Below are positions 61,101-64,000 of a stretch of 64,000 nt of DNA, in pieces. Source of the stretch: Dromaius novaehollandiae (taxonomy: Eukaryota; Chordata; Aves; Casuariiformes; Dromaiidae); the NCBI RefSeq assembly GCF_036370855.1, contig NC_088102.1, positions 69,201,601 through 69,265,600 of the forward strand. Direction: 5' to 3'. Below the pieces are notes generated by a model that ran no database searches, was not told the DNA's origin, and saw only the letters and a list, made by a program, of their open reading frames with translations. The position numbers and the translations under genes are program-made. Every line of letters starts with the position of its first letter. Position 1 is the first letter of the stretch.

Positions 61101-62706
61101 GGCGTCTGCATCAAACAAACAAACCCAGCTCATCAGACAACACAGAGACTTCTTTCCACTGCTACTCTAATTGCACTGGCTTCTGGGATGACAAATACAG
61201 AGGTTAGTGGCATAAACACATCCACTTGCACTGAAACACACAACAGAGCAAGGCACTTGATGTTGAGGATTCATCTAGACTGAAATGTATTTTATATACT
61301 ACGGTTGTGGGTTTAAAGCTAACACGTGGGTGGCCTGGCAGTTGTACTTAAAACAGAGACAGGAGGGCAGAAAAAAGAAATACTCCGCTCAGGCACAGTA
61401 GCAAATAGATTCCTGTATCGCGGAGGAAGCACCACTACCTTTCAGCCTGCCAAGTGCATAAAACCACTCCTGTTTTCAAGGAGGATGTCGGAATTGCCCA
61501 AGTAAATGGCTGTTTAGGCGACAGAACTGAAGGTGCCTAGTGACCTAGGACCGCAGTGGGGTGGGGGGTTTCACTAGCATAAAAAAAGGACTACTGTGGG
61601 GCCTAGGGGCACACACAAATCTCTTTCTGAGACAAAGCTGAAAAAGGCTTATTTCTGCTTGCTAGATTATCCTCCGAGCGCCTCTGGAAGAGGTTCTTTC
61701 TTATGCTCGGACCCATTCTGACCAGCAGGAATGAATCAATATCCAAAACAACAGAGCAGCCCATTTCCCAGGGAGGTCAGTGAAGATTTTGGCACCTCCC
61801 AAAACCAGAACTTAATCCTGATCCTCCTGTGACATTTAAGTTCAAATTTAGGATGCTACACTTCTCCAGAATCTGGCACAACTGATCATCACAGCTCATT
61901 TACCATAGATTACAGCAGTTAAAGGGTTTTGTACTTTAAGCAGCTTTTGTCCAAGGAACACAAAGCTCCGTACGAACGCAACTGAACACACTCCTGAAAG
62001 GAAGAGGTTATCTTCTGTTTTATAAGAGATAGGGAAGAGACTGTGGACACACAGATGTACTAAACATTACCAAACCCAGATCTTTGTTCAAGTGTGCGAG
62101 CACAGGGCTGCCCCTAAAAATAAGGTAGTCTTGGCTCAGCATTGGCAAATTAGCTCTGGACAAATCAGGGTAATTTTCTCGTGCTTTCATGTGCCTCCAG
62201 TGCGCAGCCTGCTCATTTGTGTGCAACTGCTGTAGCGCAATTTGTTCAGGTTTATGCCTCAAGCTCTTCTCCTCCATACGTGTTTCCAGAGCCAAAGTGA
62301 GGTTAATTGCCTTTGCAAGTTCGCAGCAGTGCCAGTGGGCAAGAGAAAAATCTCTCCCAATTTTGAAGCTTATACCTTTGCCCTAAAACCCTCTCCCGGC
62401 TATTATTTATAGTGCGGCAGTCAAAGTTTGCTTGTCATCAGCCTTGAGTGACATGCAGTTATTTTTAGTTTCTCCCTTGTTAAATTTTCTGCCTTATGAA
62501 AATATGCCTAACATCCCACCTTATAAATATTAATATCTTCTTAAAATTAAAATTCTTTCTCAAAATTCAGTAGTAAAATAAGCAGAATTCACTGTGCATA
62601 CAGGTGGCAGAGCGGAAAATAACCCACAAACAGTGCTCACCCGGTCGATGAAACACTGCAGGAACCATTTGGTCGTGTAAATCCCTGTGGTCATCTGTTC
62701 CTTGTC
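56534..62706 (-). CDS. USP6NL-like (RN-tre family) TBC-domain RabGAP, 3' part
   Basis: RabGAP of the USP6NL/TBC1D3/USP6 family, which speeds GTP hydrolysis by Rab GTPases in endocytosis and Golgi traffic. Four exons (62641-62706, 61006-61105, 59900-60052, 56534-58188; minus strand) join in frame to 657 C-terminal residues; the N-terminus lies beyond the window. The first exons carry the TBC end: [47 protein letters not shown] and the helix [27 protein letters not shown] follows, then about 550 residues of Ser/Pro-rich, probably disordered tail. The tail ends in a conserved-looking stretch with [14 protein letters not shown], a likely SH3 ligand. The catalytic Arg and Gln fingers of the TBC domain are in exons outside the window. 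The residues differ from human USP6NL and share points with TBC1D3/USP6, so this is a paralog and no symbol is given. Confidence 0.88.
58189..59899 (-). other. Last intron of the RabGAP gene
   Basis: 1.7 kb with GT-AG ends on the minus strand. It contains the hAT-like remnant near 59.1 kb and nothing else recognised. Confidence 0.85.
59050..59105. mobile_element. hAT-type transposon end remnant
   Basis: GTTGGGAACCACTG followed by CTCTAGG is the inverted form of CAGTGGTTCCCAAC, the terminal sequence typical of Charlie-like hAT elements. The flanking CTCTAGG fits their preferred 8-base target (nTCTAGAn). The other end was not found, so only a remnant is present. Confidence 0.5.
59900..60052 (-). 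CDS. RabGAP exon: end of TBC domain
   Basis: 153 bases, acceptor GCTATTACCTAG, donor CCGCCAG|GTACGC, phase 1 to 1. It encodes [18 protein letters not shown], then [20 protein letters not shown] and KFDLPPPA, closing the TBC fold. Confidence 0.9.
60053..61005 (-). other. Intron of the RabGAP gene
   Basis: 0.95 kb with GT-AG ends on the minus strand. No repeat or RNA gene recognised. Confidence 0.85.
61006..61105 (-). CDS. RabGAP exon: TBC core ([13 protein letters not shown]...)
   Basis: 100 bases, acceptor TTGTTTGATGCAG, donor CACAAAA|GTAAGA. It encodes [20 protein letters not shown] and [13 protein letters not shown]. It ends in phase 1, which matches the next exon. Confidence 0.9.
61106..62640 (-). 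other. Intron of the RabGAP gene
   Basis: 1.5 kb, GT-AG on the minus strand, with an AT-rich tract at 62.4-62.6 kb. The 91-residue minus-strand frame at 62020-62295 has no TBC resemblance and is taken as chance. Confidence 0.8.
62641..62706 (-). CDS. RabGAP exon: TBC core ([15 protein letters not shown]...)
   Basis: 66 bases, acceptor GTCTCGTCCTAG, donor GACCGG|GTGAGC, phase 0 at both ends. It encodes 22 residues including [13 protein letters not shown], a TBC domain signature. Confidence 0.85.
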
Positions 62707-64000
62707 CTAGGACGAGACAGCAGAGACATGCGTTTCATCAGACGGGCTGCTGGAGGCTCGAGCAGTTCACAGGGCTTTGGTGGGGGTTGGTTGGTCCATT
62801 AATGGTGGATTGTGGCTCTGGCTGTGGCCTGTCAGGCTCTTGTTGGCTCCCTGCATCACTGTTTAATCCCAGCATGGTCCCTACTTTAAACACCAACACT
62901 GAAGTCCCAGCTTGGCCCTTCACCCAAGATATTCACTGACCCTGATCTTCACTGTGGTCATGGCTGGAGCCAGATTTCAGCCGTTCCAGACCTTCAGAGA
63001 GGATTTTCTGTCAGAAGGTTTTCTGGGCTAATTTCTACTCCAGGAATTTACAAAAACCTTCCAGGAGCCAAAACCCATGTACTCCTTAGAGATTAATGTT
63101 TCTGTTTCCCTAGCAATTCCCATTCAAGCCTCTTGGAGCACCACAAAAATAATTAACCACTAAGTAACCCACAAGTAAATCCGCATCTGTACAGCAAAGC
63201 CAGTTTTGTTAGCGCTACCTCATTCACGCAGTACGCCTGCTCCAAAAGTGTAACAGCCTGTGTCACAGGTTAAGGAAACGCTTAAAAACCTCACTGACAT
63301 CACCAAGCTCTATCACTTCTGCACCAAGACCCATCACTTCTGCAGGCTGTTGGCTCTCAGAGGTGATATATAAACTGGACATTTACCTGGGCAGCCACAC
63401 ACCAAAGAGGGACCCTTGCCTTCCTGCCAAGTGCTTAATAACAGTTAGCTATAGGCAGCTGCTCATCAGTGGTAAATGCTCGCTAGGATCACTACAGAGA
63501 GCACAGTCAACAGGCAGAGCACAGACCCGGACCCCTTTCCAGCACCCTGTGAAAGAAAATAGGTGTCCTATTTTACAGGGATGCTTTCCAGCTGGGTACC
63601 AGTCCAGCTGGTACTTACTGACTCCTAGAGTCTCTTAATGAAGGTATTTCTTTCTTGTTAGCTAGGATTTGAGTTTTTCCCAGCCTCCTCCCTTTTTTCC
63701 CCCCAGTGGCTATAATTAAGTGAAAACCTGTCCTGGCTCTGCTTTACTTACACAGCCAGGGCTGGCTCATTCGCAGCACTAAGCAAGAGCTGTTTGAGAT
63801 GATGGCAATATAAACAGCTTTTCCTGGAGTCGTGCCACGGAGCCCCTCGGGAGCATAAGAAACCTTCAGGAGAGTCTGGCCCTGAATACCAAATGTCTAA
63901 AGCAAATGCAAGGGCAGGGGGAGGAAAAAAAGGGGGAGCAGGTGCTGCAAAATAGTTGCCTAGCCGTTCGGCTGCAGTCGACGTGTCTGCAGCCGCTCCT
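62707..64000 (-). other. Partial intron of the RabGAP gene, to the window edge
   Basis: Upstream of the first visible exon. No further TBC-type exon was found on the minus strand, so the preceding exon lies beyond 64000. Confidence 0.7.

Overview
The window is vertebrate nuclear DNA, most likely from a sauropsid (bird, crocodilian or turtle). It has split genes with canonical GT-AG introns, decayed CR1 and MIR/L2-type interspersed repeats, and scattered CpG-rich islands in moderately GC-rich sequence. The encoded HRAS protein carries residues that I recall from chicken HRAS and not from mammals (CMNCKCVIS tail, P121, T127). The large HRAS introns and the well-preserved ancient repeats lean towards a crocodilian or turtle over a compact bird genome. 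That last step is inference.

Layout. 1-25.4 kb: no recognisable protein gene; degraded repeats, short tandem duplications, a CpG cluster at 9.3-9.6 kb and a few patches that could be regulatory. 25.4-25.8 kb: a strong CpG-rich block, the best candidate for the HRAS promoter and a non-coding first exon. 27.75-43.4 kb: HRAS on the plus strand, with four coding exons encoding a complete 189-residue wild-type Ras protein, a donor five bases after the stop codon, a 2.47-kb intron inside the 3' UTR, and a terminal UTR exon ending at an AGTAAA polyadenylation signal in a block I recognise from human HRAS. 43.4-46.5 kb: intergenic. 46.5-49.1 kb: a CpG-poor block that looks foreign to its surroundings. 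Read on the minus strand it has a TATA box beside a perfect GC palindrome, followed by short coding-like stretches and a diverged internal repeat; I could not identify it. 49.1-53.1 kb: intergenic with CpG-rich and G-run patches. 53.15-64 kb: the 3' part of a minus-strand gene for a TBC-domain RabGAP of the USP6NL (RN-tre) family. Three TBC-end exons and one large terminal exon are visible; the 5' exons lie beyond the right edge.

HRAS and the RabGAP are tail to tail. HRAS is the membrane-anchored GTPase switch of growth-factor signalling. USP6NL-family proteins are Rab GTPase-activating proteins that in mammals join receptor signalling to endocytosis through SH3 adaptors. The shared theme is suggestive, but nothing here shows that they are co-regulated.
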